Source: Pelagibius sp028280305 | GTDB taxonomy: Bacteria; Pseudomonadota; Alphaproteobacteria; Kiloniellales; Kiloniellaceae | Assembly: GCF_965233615.1 (NCBI RefSeq) | Contig: NZ_OZ247495.1 | Length of the DNA: 64,000 nucleotides | Direction: 5' to 3' (one strand) | In this document: positions 48,616 to 58,296 of the stretch, piece after piece | Numbering within the stretch: the first letter of the stretch is position 1 | How the letters are laid out: every line of letters begins with the position of its first letter | The notes under the pieces: generated by a model | The model's input: the letters and a program-made list of their open reading frames with translations, nothing else | What the model was told of the DNA's origin: nothing | Database searches by the model: none | Program-made: the position numbers and the translations under genes

Positions 48616-49326
48616 CTATTGACCGGTGCTATCCAGGCCAAGCAACGGCAGCAGTTGATCAAGGGTCTTGATCGTTGCTTCTATTTCGCCAGGCAGACGC
48701 TCGGGTTCACGTTCGAATCTGTTGACCCAGGCAACGGTAAACCCAAAGTGAGCAGCGCCACGTGCGTCCCAACCATTGCTGGAGAGAAAGCAGATGGCTT
48801 CCTTGGGGATACCCAGTTTGTCGACGGCGAGCTGATAGACACTTGAGTCGGGTTTGTAGATACCGACCTCTTCGACTGACAACGCATGGTCAAGAACGCT
48901 GCCAAGACCGGCAGACTCTATGGCTGCTGTCAACATAGACGGGCTGCCGTTGGAAAGAATGGCTGTTGCCAGACCAGCGTTTTTCAGGCCTGTGAGAACC
49001 GGCAAGACTTCCGGATAGGCGTCCAGACTCATGTACATTGTCATGAGTTCGTCGTGAAGAGCGGTGCTTTCTGTGTTTGAGGCTGACAGAGCGAAGGCCA
49101 GGCTGTCGGCAGTTACTTGCCAGAAGTCTACATGAGCACCCATCAGACTTCTGAGCCAAGTGTACTCAAGTTGTTTTTGGCGCCACAGCTCAGAGACCAT
49201 CGCGGCCTTTTCGCCGAGCTCCGATCCGCCCCGCCTCACTGCGGAATGGACATCGAATAACGTACCATAAGCATCGAAAACGCAGGCTTTGGCGGACTTG
49301 AATCCGCCAGAGGATGAGGTGCTCAC
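48616..49326 (-). CDS. Haloacid dehalogenase, type II
   Basis: The GTG at 49326 follows GAGGA; the longer open frame upstream has non-coding composition. The 236-residue product has the nucleophile Asp in FDAYGTLFDVHS, the substrate Arg region YTWLRS, LSNGSP, the Lys in YKPDSS and FLSSNGWDARGA. The latter is the Ser-Asn-Asp set specific to L-2-haloacid dehalogenases. It converts L-2-haloacids to D-2-hydroxyacids. Confidence 0.88.
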   Translation of the reverse strand: MSTSSSGGFKSAKACVFDAYGTLFDVHSAVRRGGSELGEKAAMVSELWRQKQLEYTWLRSLMGAHVDFWQVTADSLAFALSASNTESTALHDELMTMYMSLDAYPEVLPVLTGLKNAGLATAILSNGSPSMLTAAIESAGLGSVLDHALSVEEVGIYKPDSSVYQLAVDKLGIPKEAICFLSSNGWDARGAAHFGFTVAWVNRFEREPERLPGEIEATIKTLDQLLPLLGLDSTGQ

Positions 49327-49381
49327 TCTGTTGTCCTCAGCTTGTTGATTGGTTGCAGGCGGCGGCAGGCTGGCACGTCTT

Positions 49382-51361
49382 CTAGAAACTTGCGGGTGAC
49401 ACCCGAAGTGTCCAAGGATTTCCGTTTGTTGCAAGTGTATGGCGGTAGACGACCAAAGACTCCAGAATTCGTTGGACGTAGTTTCGGGTTTCAGAAAACG
49501 GAATTCGCTCAATCCAGAGAATAGGATCCACATCTGCGTCGCGGGGATCGCCAAAAGCCTTGATCCATCGGCGTGCCCGTGTCGGCCCGGCATTGTAGGC
49601 GGCCAGCGCCAGGATGTAGGAGCCATCGAACTCCTCGAGCAACTCATTCAAGTAGGAGCGGCCCAGGCGAAGATTGTAGTCCGGGTCTGATACCAGGCGG
49701 TTGCGGTTGTAGGGCAGTCCTTTGCCACGTGCGACCTGTCTGGCTGTTGCGGGCATCAACTGCATGAGACCGAGAGCGCCAACCGGGCTTCTGGCCCTCG
49801 GATAGAATTCGCTTTCTTGGCGCATGAGGGCAAGGACCAACGCTTTTTCGGGCCCGGGGCTGTCATTGGGTACTGCGCGGACCGGGTAAAGAAGGGGCCC
49901 CATTTCTATCGACTGGCGGCGCGCAGCTTTGGCGGTCCGTATAGCCAAATCATGTCGCCCAATTGCATTTGCCAACTTTGTGATGAGTAGGAACTCGGCC
50001 TCTGTACCCGCATCCTGCCGGAGGCGTGAAATGAATATCTGCTGAAGCCTCGGCTGGTCGAGCTGTCCAAGGAGCCTCACTGCGTTGACGAGTTCCCTGT
50101 TCATGAACTCGGCTTCGGTTTCTGCTGAGACGCTGGGCGGGTCGGCCAACCTGAGATCTGCTGCATCGCCGTTCCGCTGCGCCGCAAGTTGTCCATAGAA
50201 CGTTGCGGAAAACTTGGCCGCGCGCGCGTACCATTGGCGTGCTTCCGTGTTGTTGCCGAGTGCACCAAGGGACTCGCCCGCCCAAAAGGCACCTCTTGAC
50301 CTGCTTATTGGTGACGAAACACCTGCATAGAGGCTGCGGAAGTGATCGAGAGCCTCCTTAGGTTTGTTCAGAAATGCCAGGGAGATCCATCCAGCCAGCC
50401 ATTCGCCTTCTGCGAATCCGATACCTTGAGACATGCCGTGATGTCGGCTGATTTCGTAAGCCAAACGGTTTTCGGAGCGGTCCAGAGCTCGCCACACTGC
50501 CCATTTTCGAAGACGCCACCAACTAGCCGCGTAATCACTTCCTCCGGGAGCCATGCTGAGGAGCTCGACGACACCCTCGAAGCGGTTGCGGCGTTGTCGC
50601 CAAGCTGCGCGGTCGTAGAGCAAGCCGTCGCTGTTGGCCAGTTCAGCCGGCACCCGTCGGATGGCCGCATCGACTCCGGGCTTGTTGCCATAGAGTGAAA
50701 TTCGGGCTTTCGCCACGGCTGCATGACCGGCAGGAACGCGCTTGAGTTGGCGTTGGGCCGCCGCGTTCCGACGGTCCCAAAGCAGGCGGTTGAGTCTTTC
50801 CTGGTGGTCGGTATCAGAGAGGAACTGCGCGAACCGTTTCAGGAAAGAGGCCTCTTCGCGCGCATTGAAATCGATTGCTATCCAAAGGGCGGGGGCTTCT
50901 TTCTGCACGTCATCGGTGAGCCCCAGCCGAAAGAGAGCATCGACATATGCCAGTGCACCCACCCCAGTGATCGGCGGACGCTTGCCGAACCAGGCGCGTA
51001 TCTTGGCTGGATCCCAGTCAGACGGCAGTCGCTGCTCCGCATTCCGGAGAAGTCTGAACCTGCCAGGCCACTTCTGATTAGCTTGCAGAAACTGATCAAT
51101 TTCGGCGAAATCGCGTTTCGTGTTGCGGTGGCCGAGGTCTGCCCAGAGCGCAATCTTGGTGGCGAGTCTGATTTGCCCTCCGCGCGCCACTTCGAAGCCG
51201 CGGCTCGGTTGGCCGTTCTCAATCAACTGAAAGGCGGACTCGTAGAGTTCCCTGTCTTCGGCGCCGAGTTTAGCGTCAAGAGGGTCTGAGCTGATCGCAG
51301 GAGTGGCCCAGACGAACAACAGCACCCAAATAACCACCGCAAACGAGGGTGTGTGAATCAA
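49382..51361 (-). CDS. Soluble lytic murein transglycosylase (Slt70-like)
   Basis: A 659-residue protein with a signal peptide (FAVVIWVLLFVWATPAIS) and a long helical superhelix. The C-terminal SLT domain has LALMRQESEFYPRARSPVGA containing the catalytic Glu, GLMQLMPATA and LALAAYNAGP. It cleaves the glycan strand to 1,6-anhydro-muropeptides in the periplasm. It is divergent from dapA, another cell-wall gene, with a 186-bp shared promoter region. Confidence 0.93.
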   Translation of the reverse strand: MIHTPSFAVVIWVLLFVWATPAISSDPLDAKLGAEDRELYESAFQLIENGQPSRGFEVARGGQIRLATKIALWADLGHRNTKRDFAEIDQFLQANQKWPGRFRLLRNAEQRLPSDWDPAKIRAWFGKRPPITGVGALAYVDALFRLGLTDDVQKEAPALWIAIDFNAREEASFLKRFAQFLSDTDHQERLNRLLWDRRNAAAQRQLKRVPAGHAAVAKARISLYGNKPGVDAAIRRVPAELANSDGLLYDRAAWRQRRNRFEGVVELLSMAPGGSDYAASWWRLRKWAVWRALDRSENRLAYEISRHHGMSQGIGFAEGEWLAGWISLAFLNKPKEALDHFRSLYAGVSSPISRSRGAFWAGESLGALGNNTEARQWYARAAKFSATFYGQLAAQRNGDAADLRLADPPSVSAETEAEFMNRELVNAVRLLGQLDQPRLQQIFISRLRQDAGTEAEFLLITKLANAIGRHDLAIRTAKAARRQSIEMGPLLYPVRAVPNDSPGPEKALVLALMRQESEFYPRARSPVGALGLMQLMPATARQVARGKGLPYNRNRLVSDPDYNLRLGRSYLNELLEEFDGSYILALAAYNAGPTRARRWIKAFGDPRDADVDPILWIERIPFSETRNYVQRILESLVVYRHTLATNGNPWTLRVSPASF

Positions 51362-51547
51362 CGGATACTCCTTCGTGGTGACCCCAGAGACCTAATCAAT
51401 AATGACAGAAATCAAAGGCCTAGGGAACCGAACTGCGTCTTTGACGCCGGCTTCCCCCAGCTTGCTCGATGCCCTGCCAGCAGTTATGTTCGCCGCACAG
51501 AAATAGGCGCTGCGGACTGCGGCGCTCAGGAATTGAGGAATGCCATC

Positions 51548-52435
51548 ATGTCGGGCCCAGTATTCGTCGGATCTATAACTGCGCTGATCACGCCCTTTAA
51601 GAGCGGACGCGTTGACGAGACGGCCTTCCAGAGTTTCGTCGATTGGCAGATCAGCGAAGGAACGGAAGGCTTGGTTTCGTGTGGAACGACAGGCGAATCG
51701 CCGACTCTTTCTCACGAGGAAGACATGAGGGTAACGGCCCTTTGCGTCGAGGTCGCCAACGGCAGAGTGCCGGTGATCGCTGGGACCGGTTCCAATTCTA
51801 CGGAAGAAGCGATACTGCTGACGCGCCATGCCAAAGAGGTCGGTGCTGATGCTGCACTAGTTGTGACACCCTATTACAACAAGCCGACCCAAGAAGGGCT
51901 CTATCAGCACTATAAGGCTATTCATGAAGCCGTCGATCTCCCTATTGTCATTTACAATATTCCGGGCCGTAGTATTGTAGACATGTCAGTGGATACTATG
52001 AAGAGGCTGGCTGATTTGCCGCGGATAATTGGCGTTAAAGACGCAACGGCTGATTTGGTCCGACCAGCTTTGACAAAAATTGCGATCGGCGAAGACTTTG
52101 CCCAGCTTTCGGGCGAAGACGCGACTGTGGTGCCTTTCCTGGCTCAGGGAGGACATGGTTGCATTTCAGTAACATCGAACGTGGCGCCCAGGCTCTGTGC
52201 CGATCTTCATGCGGCTTGGAAGCGTCGCGATTTTGATACAGTCGCAGAAGTGAACGCGCGCCTTATGCCCCTTCATCAGGCATTGTTTGCAGAGTCGAAT
52301 CCGGCACCGGTGAAGTTTGCGGCAAGCTTGCTGGGGCATTGCGATAATGAGCTTCGTCTTCCCATGATCGCTGTGAGTCGAGAAACCGAGGCCAAGGTGC
52401 GCGACGCCATGGTCCATGCCGGTCTTCTCAACTAG
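51548..52435 (+). CDS. dapA: 4-hydroxy-tetrahydrodipicolinate synthase
   Basis: ATG 51548 follows GAGG and gives 295 residues, the normal family length; the longer frame upstream has no support. Key motifs are GTTGESPTLS, the catalytic Tyr region TPYYNKPTQEG, YNIPGRS and the Schiff-base Lys in IIGVKDATAD. It condenses pyruvate with aspartate semialdehyde in lysine and diaminopimelate synthesis. Confidence 0.96.
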   Translation: MSGPVFVGSITALITPFKSGRVDETAFQSFVDWQISEGTEGLVSCGTTGESPTLSHEEDMRVTALCVEVANGRVPVIAGTGSNSTEEAILLTRHAKEVGADAALVVTPYYNKPTQEGLYQHYKAIHEAVDLPIVIYNIPGRSIVDMSVDTMKRLADLPRIIGVKDATADLVRPALTKIAIGEDFAQLSGEDATVVPFLAQGGHGCISVTSNVAPRLCADLHAAWKRRDFDTVAEVNARLMPLHQALFAESNPAPVKFAASLLGHCDNELRLPMIAVSRETEAKVRDAMVHAGLLN

Positions 52436-52455
52436 GAAAACGGGGCCCTTGTTTT

Positions 52456-52920
52456 ATGAAGGCGGGCACGAAGCAGATCGCCGCCCAAAACCGCAGGGCA
52501 CGGCACGATTTCCTTATTGAGGACAGCTTTGAAGCAGGATTGGTCCTGACAGGAAGTGAGGTCAAGTCGCTACGCGCTGGCCGGGCTTCCATCGCAGAGG
52601 CCTACGTTGGAGAGCGATCCGGTGAGCTGTTTCTGCAGGGGGCGCACATTCCGGAGTATGCGGCGGCGACCCGTAACAATCACCCGCCGCGGCGGCTCCG
52701 CAAGTTGCTGGTCCATCGCCGTGAGCTTGGGAAGCTTGTCGGTCAGGTGCGTCGGCAGGGATACACGCTGGTACCGCTTTCGATCTATTTCAACGAAAGA
52801 GGGCGGGCAAAGCTTGAGGTTGGTTTGGCAAAAGGCCGACGCAAGGCGGACAAGCGGGAGAATATTAAGGCGCGGGATTGGGAACGCCGAAAATCACGGC
52901 TCCTGCGAGACCGTAGCTAG
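52456..52920 (+). CDS. smpB: tmRNA-binding protein SmpB
   Basis: A 154-residue protein with NRRARHDFLIEDSFEAGLVL, LTGSEVKSLRAGRASI and the basic C-terminal tail RENIKARDWERRKSRLLRD, all SmpB signatures. It delivers tmRNA to stalled ribosomes. It follows dapA by 20 bp, an order common in alphaproteobacteria. Its end overlaps the convergent glycosylase gene by 27 bp. Confidence 0.97.
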   Translation: MKAGTKQIAAQNRRARHDFLIEDSFEAGLVLTGSEVKSLRAGRASIAEAYVGERSGELFLQGAHIPEYAAATRNNHPPRRLRKLLVHRRELGKLVGQVRRQGYTLVPLSIYFNERGRAKLEVGLAKGRRKADKRENIKARDWERRKSRLLRDRS

Positions 52921-53544
52921 CAGGTTGCGTATCTGGTGAAATACGTTCTCGAACATCTCTGTTGTCAGTCGACCGGTGTTGGTGTTGTACCGGGAGCAGT
53001 GATAGCTGTCAGCGACATGGAGGTGCCCGATCGCATGCAGGTTGCCGTGCCCGAAGGGGTATAAGGACTTGCGGACGGACAAGGTGGTGAGCACCGCATT
53101 GTGAGACAATCCGCCTAGGCAGAGAATGACCTTGAGCTGAGGCATCTGCTGAATTTCCGCGGCCAGGAAAGGACGGCAGTTTCGCCCTTCTGTACCGGTC
53201 GGTTTGTTTTCCGGCGGAACACAGCGCACGGCGTTGGTTATACGACAGTCCGCCAAGGTAAGGCCGTCATCTGCAACTCGGTCATAATGTCCTTCTGCGA
53301 AGCCGAACTTTCCGAGTGTCTGATAGAGCAGGTCCCCCGCATAGTCTCCGGTAAAAGGGCGCCCGGTCTGATTGGCGCCTTTGAGACCAGGGGCCAGACC
53401 GACGATCAACAATCTGGCATTCAGAGGGCCAAATGACCGAACAGGGCCGTTGTGGTACTCGGGATAGCGGAGCTGGTTGGCAGTTCTGAACTCGACCAAC
53501 CTGTCACAAAGACGGCAGTCAGCCGGCGGCTCTGAAAAGGGCAT
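52894..53544 (-). CDS. Uracil-DNA glycosylase, family 5 (UdgB-like)
   Basis: A 216-residue protein. Four Cys for an iron-sulfur cluster are visible (CRLC near residues 10-13, NAVRCVPP and SYHCSR). The active-site motif is GLAPGLKGANQTGRPFTGDY, with Ala instead of the polar Glu or Asp, as in family 5. It removes uracil and other deaminated bases. The NYN-domain gene lies just upstream. Confidence 0.9.
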   Translation of the reverse strand: MPFSEPPADCRLCDRLVEFRTANQLRYPEYHNGPVRSFGPLNARLLIVGLAPGLKGANQTGRPFTGDYAGDLLYQTLGKFGFAEGHYDRVADDGLTLADCRITNAVRCVPPENKPTGTEGRNCRPFLAAEIQQMPQLKVILCLGGLSHNAVLTTLSVRKSLYPFGHGNLHAIGHLHVADSYHCSRYNTNTGRLTTEMFENVFHQIRNLLATVSQEP

Positions 53545-53564
53545 GGCGCAGACTTGACCAGTTC

Positions 53565-54200
53565 TTAAACGGCTTCGTCTTCGTAGTAATCGTCATCTGC
53601 CTCTTCTGAGTAGTGATCGTCTTCATAGCCATCCTGGCGCAAACGCTCCCCGGCCCGGGACCGATCAGACGGCAACTGGCGCGCAATCTGCGACTGCATT
53701 TCGGCAAGGTCTATAAAGGTGTCCGCTTGCCGTCGTAGCTCATCAGCAATCATGGGAGGCTGAGACCGGAGAGTTGAGACGACCGTTACCCGGCAGCCGC
53801 GCCTTTGTACTGCTTCGACGAGGCGGCGAAAGTCCCCATCTCCGGAAAAGAGAACGACGTGGTCCAGGCGGTCTACCATTTCCATTACATCGACGGCCAA
53901 CTCAATATCCATGTTGCCCTTGACCTTGCGGCGCCCGGCAGAATCTGTGAATTCCTTGGTGGGTTTGGTCACCATCGTGTAGCCGTTGTAATCGAGCCAA
54001 TCGACGAGGGGCCGTATCGGCGAATATTCTTGATCTTCTATAAGCGCGGTATAATAAAGCGCCCGGACAAGATTGCATTTGCTGCTAAATACATCGAGTA
54101 AGCGTTTGTAGTCGATATCAAAGCCTAAAGAGCGCGCTGTTGCGTAAAGATTGGCGCCGTCAATAAATAGGGCGACCCGTTCCTGGTCATAGAAATTCAT
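53565..54200 (-). CDS. NYN domain (LabA/DUF88) protein, putative RNase
   Basis: ATG 54200 follows GGAAGGA, giving 211 residues. The PIN-like NYN fold has acidic residues in VALFIDGANLY, KGNMDIELAVDVME and VLFSGDGDFRRLVEAV. The C-terminus is acidic and low-complexity (DDHYSEEADDDYYEDEAV). LabA-type NYN proteins are predicted or shown to be RNases in RNA turnover. Confidence 0.9.
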   Translation of the reverse strand: MNFYDQERVALFIDGANLYATARSLGFDIDYKRLLDVFSSKCNLVRALYYTALIEDQEYSPIRPLVDWLDYNGYTMVTKPTKEFTDSAGRRKVKGNMDIELAVDVMEMVDRLDHVVLFSGDGDFRRLVEAVQRRGCRVTVVSTLRSQPPMIADELRRQADTFIDLAEMQSQIARQLPSDRSRAGERLRQDGYEDDHYSEEADDDYYEDEAV

Positions 54201-54299
54201 GGGTATCCTTCCAAGCGAATAGCAAAGCGCCAATCCAGTAAGTCATTTATTACAACTTGGCGAATTTAATAACAATCAAAACACTCGAATTGGCTAATT

Positions 54300-54323
54300 G
54301 AGGAAATCTATCGATCATTCCTC
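54300..54323. promoter_or_regulatory. Inverted repeat upstream of folK
   Basis: GAGGAA and TTCCTC are perfect 6-bp arms around a 12-bp centre in a low-GC intergenic region between the NYN gene and folK. It may be an operator or promoter element. There is no family assignment. Confidence 0.35.
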
Positions 54324-54384
54324 GATATAGACTTATGCCACTATCTTGCCTGCGCAAGACCGTCTCCAGCAAGGTCACGACAGA

Positions 54385-54879
54385 GTGATTCTCGTAGCTT
54401 TAGGTTCAAATCTCAAAAGTCTTGATTTCGGCGATCCCCAGCAAGCGCTAGAGGCCGCTCTTCGAGCGTTCGCCGGGCGTGGAGTAGCTGTTGTCCATAA
54501 GAGTTCCTGGTACCGGAGCGCGCCAGTTCCCCCCTCCAGTCAGCCATGGTTTACTAATGGCGTGGTGAGCGTGGAGACAAAGCATGATCCCTTTCATCTG
54601 CTGGGCCTGCTGCACGAAATTGAGCGCGATTTCGGCAGAGTAAGAACTGTTAGGAATGAAAGCCGGATAATTGACTTGGATTTGCTTGCCTACGACGAGC
54701 TGCTTGCAGATGGGTCTTCGGGGCTTGTTCTTCCTCACCCTAGAATTGCGGAAAGGGCGTTCGTTTTGCACCCTTTGCGAGAAATTGTGCCGGCCTGGCA
54801 ACATCCTGTCACGGGCGAAACACCTGATCAGATGCTAGAGCGGCTTCCCGAAGGCCAACAATTGCAGCGCATTGGGTAG
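54385..54879 (+). CDS. folK: 2-amino-4-hydroxy-6-hydroxymethyldihydropteridine pyrophosphokinase
   Basis: The GTG at 54385 gives a usual FolK start (VILVALGSNLKS), with AAGG upstream; TTG 54346 is an alternative. The 164-residue product has YRSAPVPPSSQPWFTNGVVS, LLHEIERDFGRVR, the metal-binding RIIDLDLLAYDE and LPHPRIAERAFVLHPL. It catalyses pyrophosphoryl transfer in folate synthesis. Confidence 0.93.
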   Translation: MILVALGSNLKSLDFGDPQQALEAALRAFAGRGVAVVHKSSWYRSAPVPPSSQPWFTNGVVSVETKHDPFHLLGLLHEIERDFGRVRTVRNESRIIDLDLLAYDELLADGSSGLVLPHPRIAERAFVLHPLREIVPAWQHPVTGETPDQMLERLPEGQQLQRIG

Positions 54880-54998
54880 TATTTCCGAGTAATTATGACT
54901 CGGTTTGAAGCTTGCCATGGTGCCGTCCGCTCCCTATATTCCGCGGCTCCGGTTGGAAACGGACCGGAGCTCATTCTAAAGTTGGAAGGTTGTAATCC

Positions 54999-55364
54999 AT
55001 GGCTCGGGTAACGGTTGAAGACTGTGTTCTTCAGGTCCCCAATCGCTTCGATTTGGTCATGAAAGCGGCACAACGCGCGCGCGATATCTCGGCCGGTGCG
55101 CCTTTGACGCTGGAGCGGGACAATGACAAAAACCCTGTCGTAGCACTCAGGGAAATCGCGGATCAGACCGTTGACCTTCAGGTTCTCGGCGATGCCATCG
55201 TGACGGGGCTCCAGAAGCAAAGTGAACAGGATGAGCCCGAAGAGGACATTGTCGATTTTGATGCTCCGGTGATTCCCTCGGCGCCCGATCAGGATGCCGG
55301 ACTCGACTCCTTGCTTGGCGAACAGGAAGCAAGCGCCACGGCAGCTCCCGACTCACAAGATTAG
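54999..55364 (+). CDS. rpoZ: RNA polymerase omega subunit
   Basis: A 121-residue protein starting MARVTVEDCVLQVPNRFDLV, followed by AAQRARDISAGAPLTLERDN and KNPVVALREIADQTV, the omega core. The acidic C-terminal tail is long, as in alphaproteobacteria. It stabilises RNA polymerase and forms part of the ppGpp site in proteobacteria. The downstream ppGpp enzyme gene is the usual neighbour. Confidence 0.96.
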   Translation: MARVTVEDCVLQVPNRFDLVMKAAQRARDISAGAPLTLERDNDKNPVVALREIADQTVDLQVLGDAIVTGLQKQSEQDEPEEDIVDFDAPVIPSAPDQDAGLDSLLGEQEASATAAPDSQD

Positions 55365-55499
55365 CCGCCCGCCTTCGTGCCGGGTAACTTTATTACTCAG
55401 TGACGATCTTTAGGCAAACATGGGCTTGGCGACCAGCGCACTAGCGCATATGCTGGAATCGTTATAATTCTTTGATGGCAGAGCGCGGGTCGGTCTAAC

Positions 55500-57644
55500 A
55501 TGATCCGGCAGTTTGAACTGGTCGAACGGGTCAAATCATACGATCCGGGCGCGGATGAGGACGCCCTCAACCGCGCCTATGTGTATGCCATGAAAGCCCA
55601 TGGTGCGCAGACCAGGGCTTCTGGCGACCCCTATTTTTCCCATCCAATCGAAGTCGCGGGGATTCTGACCGAGCTCAAACTTGATGATTCATCGATCATC
55701 ACAGCGCTTTTGCACGACGTTGTTGAGGACACAGACGCTTCCCTGGAGGATCTGGAGGAGAGGTTTGGGGCCGAGATTGCAAGGCTTGTAGACGGCGTCA
55801 CCAAGCTGGGAAGACTTGAACTCCAGTCTGAGGAGACAAAGCACGCCGAGAACTTCCGGAAGCTTCTGGTAGCGATGTCCGAGGACATTCGCGTTCTCCT
55901 CGTCAAGCTGGCTGACCGGCTGCACAACATGCAAACGTTGCATTTCATCGCTTCGCCGGACAAGCGCCGGCGCATCGCACGCGAGACCATGGATATCTAT
56001 GCGCCACTGGCAGAGCGCATTGGAATGCACGGATTTAAGGATCAACTCGAGGATCTGGCATTTGCGGAGTTAAACAGCGATGGCCGCGACTCGGTTCTCG
56101 CGCGTTTGGATTTTCTGCGTGGGCAGGGCCAAGACCTGTCGGACCGGATCATCGGTGAATTGCGCCGCACGCTGAGCTTGGAAGGCATAAACGCATCCGT
56201 GTCGGGCCGAATGAAGTCGCCTTACTCGGTCTGGCGCAAGATGCAGCGCAAGAATATAACTTTCGAACAACTATCGGACATCATGGCTTTTCGAATTGTG
56301 GTCGAAACAGCCGGCGATTGCTATCACACACTCGGGTTGCTTCACAGCCACTATCCGGTCGTTCCGGGACGATTTAAAGACTATATATCGACGCCGAAGC
56401 CAAACGGCTACAGCTCGCTGCACACCACAATTATCGGACCGGAGAGACACCGTATCGAGGTGCAAATCCGTACCGGGCAAATGCATGAAATTGCCGAATA
56501 CGGTGTTGCCGCGCATTGGATATACAAACAGGACAGCCCGCAGGTCGAGGGGCGGCAGTACCGTTGGATGCGGGAACTGTTGGATATCCTTGAACACGCG
56601 GATAATCCTGAGGAGTTCCTGGAGCATACGAAGCTCGAGATGTTTCAGGATCAGGTTTTCTGCTTTACCCCAAAGGGGGCTGTGATTGCGCTGCCCAGCG
56701 GGGCGACGCCGGTCGATTTTGCCTATGCCGTGCATTCGGAAGTAGGGGATACCTGTGTAGGGGCCAAGGTAAACGGCAGGATGGTTCAACTGCGCGCGCC
56801 TCTACAAAATGGCGATCAGGTCGAGATCGTTACTTCCAGGGCGCAAACGCCCTCGCCGGACTGGGAACAGTTTGTTGTCAGCGGAAAGGCCAAGGCCCGC
56901 ATACGACGCTTTGTCCGTCAGAAGCAGCTTGAACAATACAACGAACTGGGGCGCCAGATTCTTCAGAAGTCTTTCCGGCAAGAGGGATACGATTTCTCGG
57001 AAAAAGGGCTGCAGTCCGTATTGAAGCGGTTCAAAGCGGAGAGTCTCATTGAGCTCTATGCGGCGGTCGGCCAGGGACATTTGACTGGTCGTGAGGTGGT
57101 CACGGCGGTTTTCCCCGGGGCGAAAGAGGACCCGAACACCGCAAAGGTGGTTCCCTTGGCGCGGGCTCGGACCCGGTCTGGCAAAGGGCATGAAACCTCA
57201 GTCCCGATTAAGGGGCTGATTCCTGGGATGGCGGTCCACTACGCCCATTGCTGTCATCCGCTGCCTGGTGATCGAATCGTCGGAATCGTGACCACGGGCA
57301 AAGGGGTAACGGTTCACACCATCGACTGCGACACCCTGGAGAGTTTCCACGCAACACCGGAGCGTTGGGTAGACCTGTCATGGGACGTCGATGATGGCAT
57401 CGAACAGAGAATAGGGCGACTACATGTGATCGTTGCGAATGAGCCAGGAAGCCTCGGTGGTTTGTCGACGATCATCGGAAAGAATAGTGGAAATATAAAT
57501 AACCTTAAGATTGTAAATAGGTCTGTAGATTTCTTTGAAATGTTGATAGATGTTGAGGTCACAAGTGTGAAGCATCTGACGAATATTATTGCGGCGCTTA
57601 GGGCAATGCCAGTCATCACATCTGTCGAGCGAGCGCGCGGTTAA
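55500..57644 (+). CDS. rsh: Bifunctional (p)ppGpp synthetase/hydrolase RSH
   Basis: A 714-residue protein. The HD hydrolase domain (HPIEVAGIL, LLHDVVEDTD) is followed by the synthetase domain (SDIMAFRIVV, PKPNGYSSLHTTI, EVQIRTGQMHEIAEYG). A TGS domain (CFTPKGAVIALPSGATPVDF) and C-terminal ACT domain (LHVIVANEPGSLGGLSTIIG) complete it. Intact HD and synthetase motifs indicate both activities. A consensus TATAAT lies at 55463-55468 in its upstream region. Confidence 0.95.
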   Translation: MIRQFELVERVKSYDPGADEDALNRAYVYAMKAHGAQTRASGDPYFSHPIEVAGILTELKLDDSSIITALLHDVVEDTDASLEDLEERFGAEIARLVDGVTKLGRLELQSEETKHAENFRKLLVAMSEDIRVLLVKLADRLHNMQTLHFIASPDKRRRIARETMDIYAPLAERIGMHGFKDQLEDLAFAELNSDGRDSVLARLDFLRGQGQDLSDRIIGELRRTLSLEGINASVSGRMKSPYSVWRKMQRKNITFEQLSDIMAFRIVVETAGDCYHTLGLLHSHYPVVPGRFKDYISTPKPNGYSSLHTTIIGPERHRIEVQIRTGQMHEIAEYGVAAHWIYKQDSPQVEGRQYRWMRELLDILEHADNPEEFLEHTKLEMFQDQVFCFTPKGAVIALPSGATPVDFAYAVHSEVGDTCVGAKVNGRMVQLRAPLQNGDQVEIVTSRAQTPSPDWEQFVVSGKAKARIRRFVRQKQLEQYNELGRQILQKSFRQEGYDFSEKGLQSVLKRFKAESLIELYAAVGQGHLTGREVVTAVFPGAKEDPNTAKVVPLARARTRSGKGHETSVPIKGLIPGMAVHYAHCCHPLPGDRIVGIVTTGKGVTVHTIDCDTLESFHATPERWVDLSWDVDDGIEQRIGRLHVIVANEPGSLGGLSTIIGKNSGNINNLKIVNRSVDFFEMLIDVEVTSVKHLTNIIAALRAMPVITSVERARG

Positions 57645-57678
57645 GGTCGCAGCTATCTTTTGGGGCTAAGATCGCCGA

Positions 57679-58296
57679 ATGTTTAAGCGCCGTGAACCTC
57701 TCACCTTTTTAAAGCGTGCAAGCGAGATTCTATGGCCGAAAGGCGGATGGCGTCGGTCCGGGACCTATGTCGCCCACCGTCTAAGACGTTTACCCGGCAC
57801 GCCTTATCGGATCGCCGCCGGATTTGCCTCGGGAGCGGCAATTTCCTTTACACCGTTTATAGGCCTTCATTTCATTCTCGCAGCCGTTCTGGCGGTGGTC
57901 TTGAGGGGAAACCTTTTGGCGGCTGCTATCGGCACTGTCGTGGGCAATCCTTGGACATTTCCCTTCATTTGGCTGTGGATTTACAGCTTGGGAACCTGGC
58001 TCATTGGCAACGATGACTTGACGGGGCTGCCGCAAAGCCTTTCATTGAGTTACATAGTCGATAACCCACTTGGGGTTTTGCTGCCTATGACCGTCGGCGG
58101 CATCCCGACAGCAATCTGTGCCTGGTTTGTGTTTTTCTGGCCTATTCAGCGAACAGTGGACCAGTATCAGAAGGCTAGGCGCCGGCGCACAAGACGTAAG
58201 CTGCGCCGGCTCCGCGGATTGGGTGACGGCCAGATTGATGAAACCTCGCGCTCCGGAAAGCTGGGAAGCGCGACCAAGTATACGAGGCAGCCATGA
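57679..58296 (+). CDS. DUF2062 membrane protein
   Basis: A 205-residue protein with several membrane helices and the DUF2062 signatures GTPYRIAAGFASGAAISFTP, VGNPWTFPFIW and a basic C-terminal tail (RRRRTRRKLRRLRG). The family is widespread and uncharacterised. It overlaps pdxJ by 4 bp. Confidence 0.9.
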   Translation: MFKRREPLTFLKRASEILWPKGGWRRSGTYVAHRLRRLPGTPYRIAAGFASGAAISFTPFIGLHFILAAVLAVVLRGNLLAAAIGTVVGNPWTFPFIWLWIYSLGTWLIGNDDLTGLPQSLSLSYIVDNPLGVLLPMTVGGIPTAICAWFVFFWPIQRTVDQYQKARRRRTRRKLRRLRGLGDGQIDETSRSGKLGSATKYTRQP

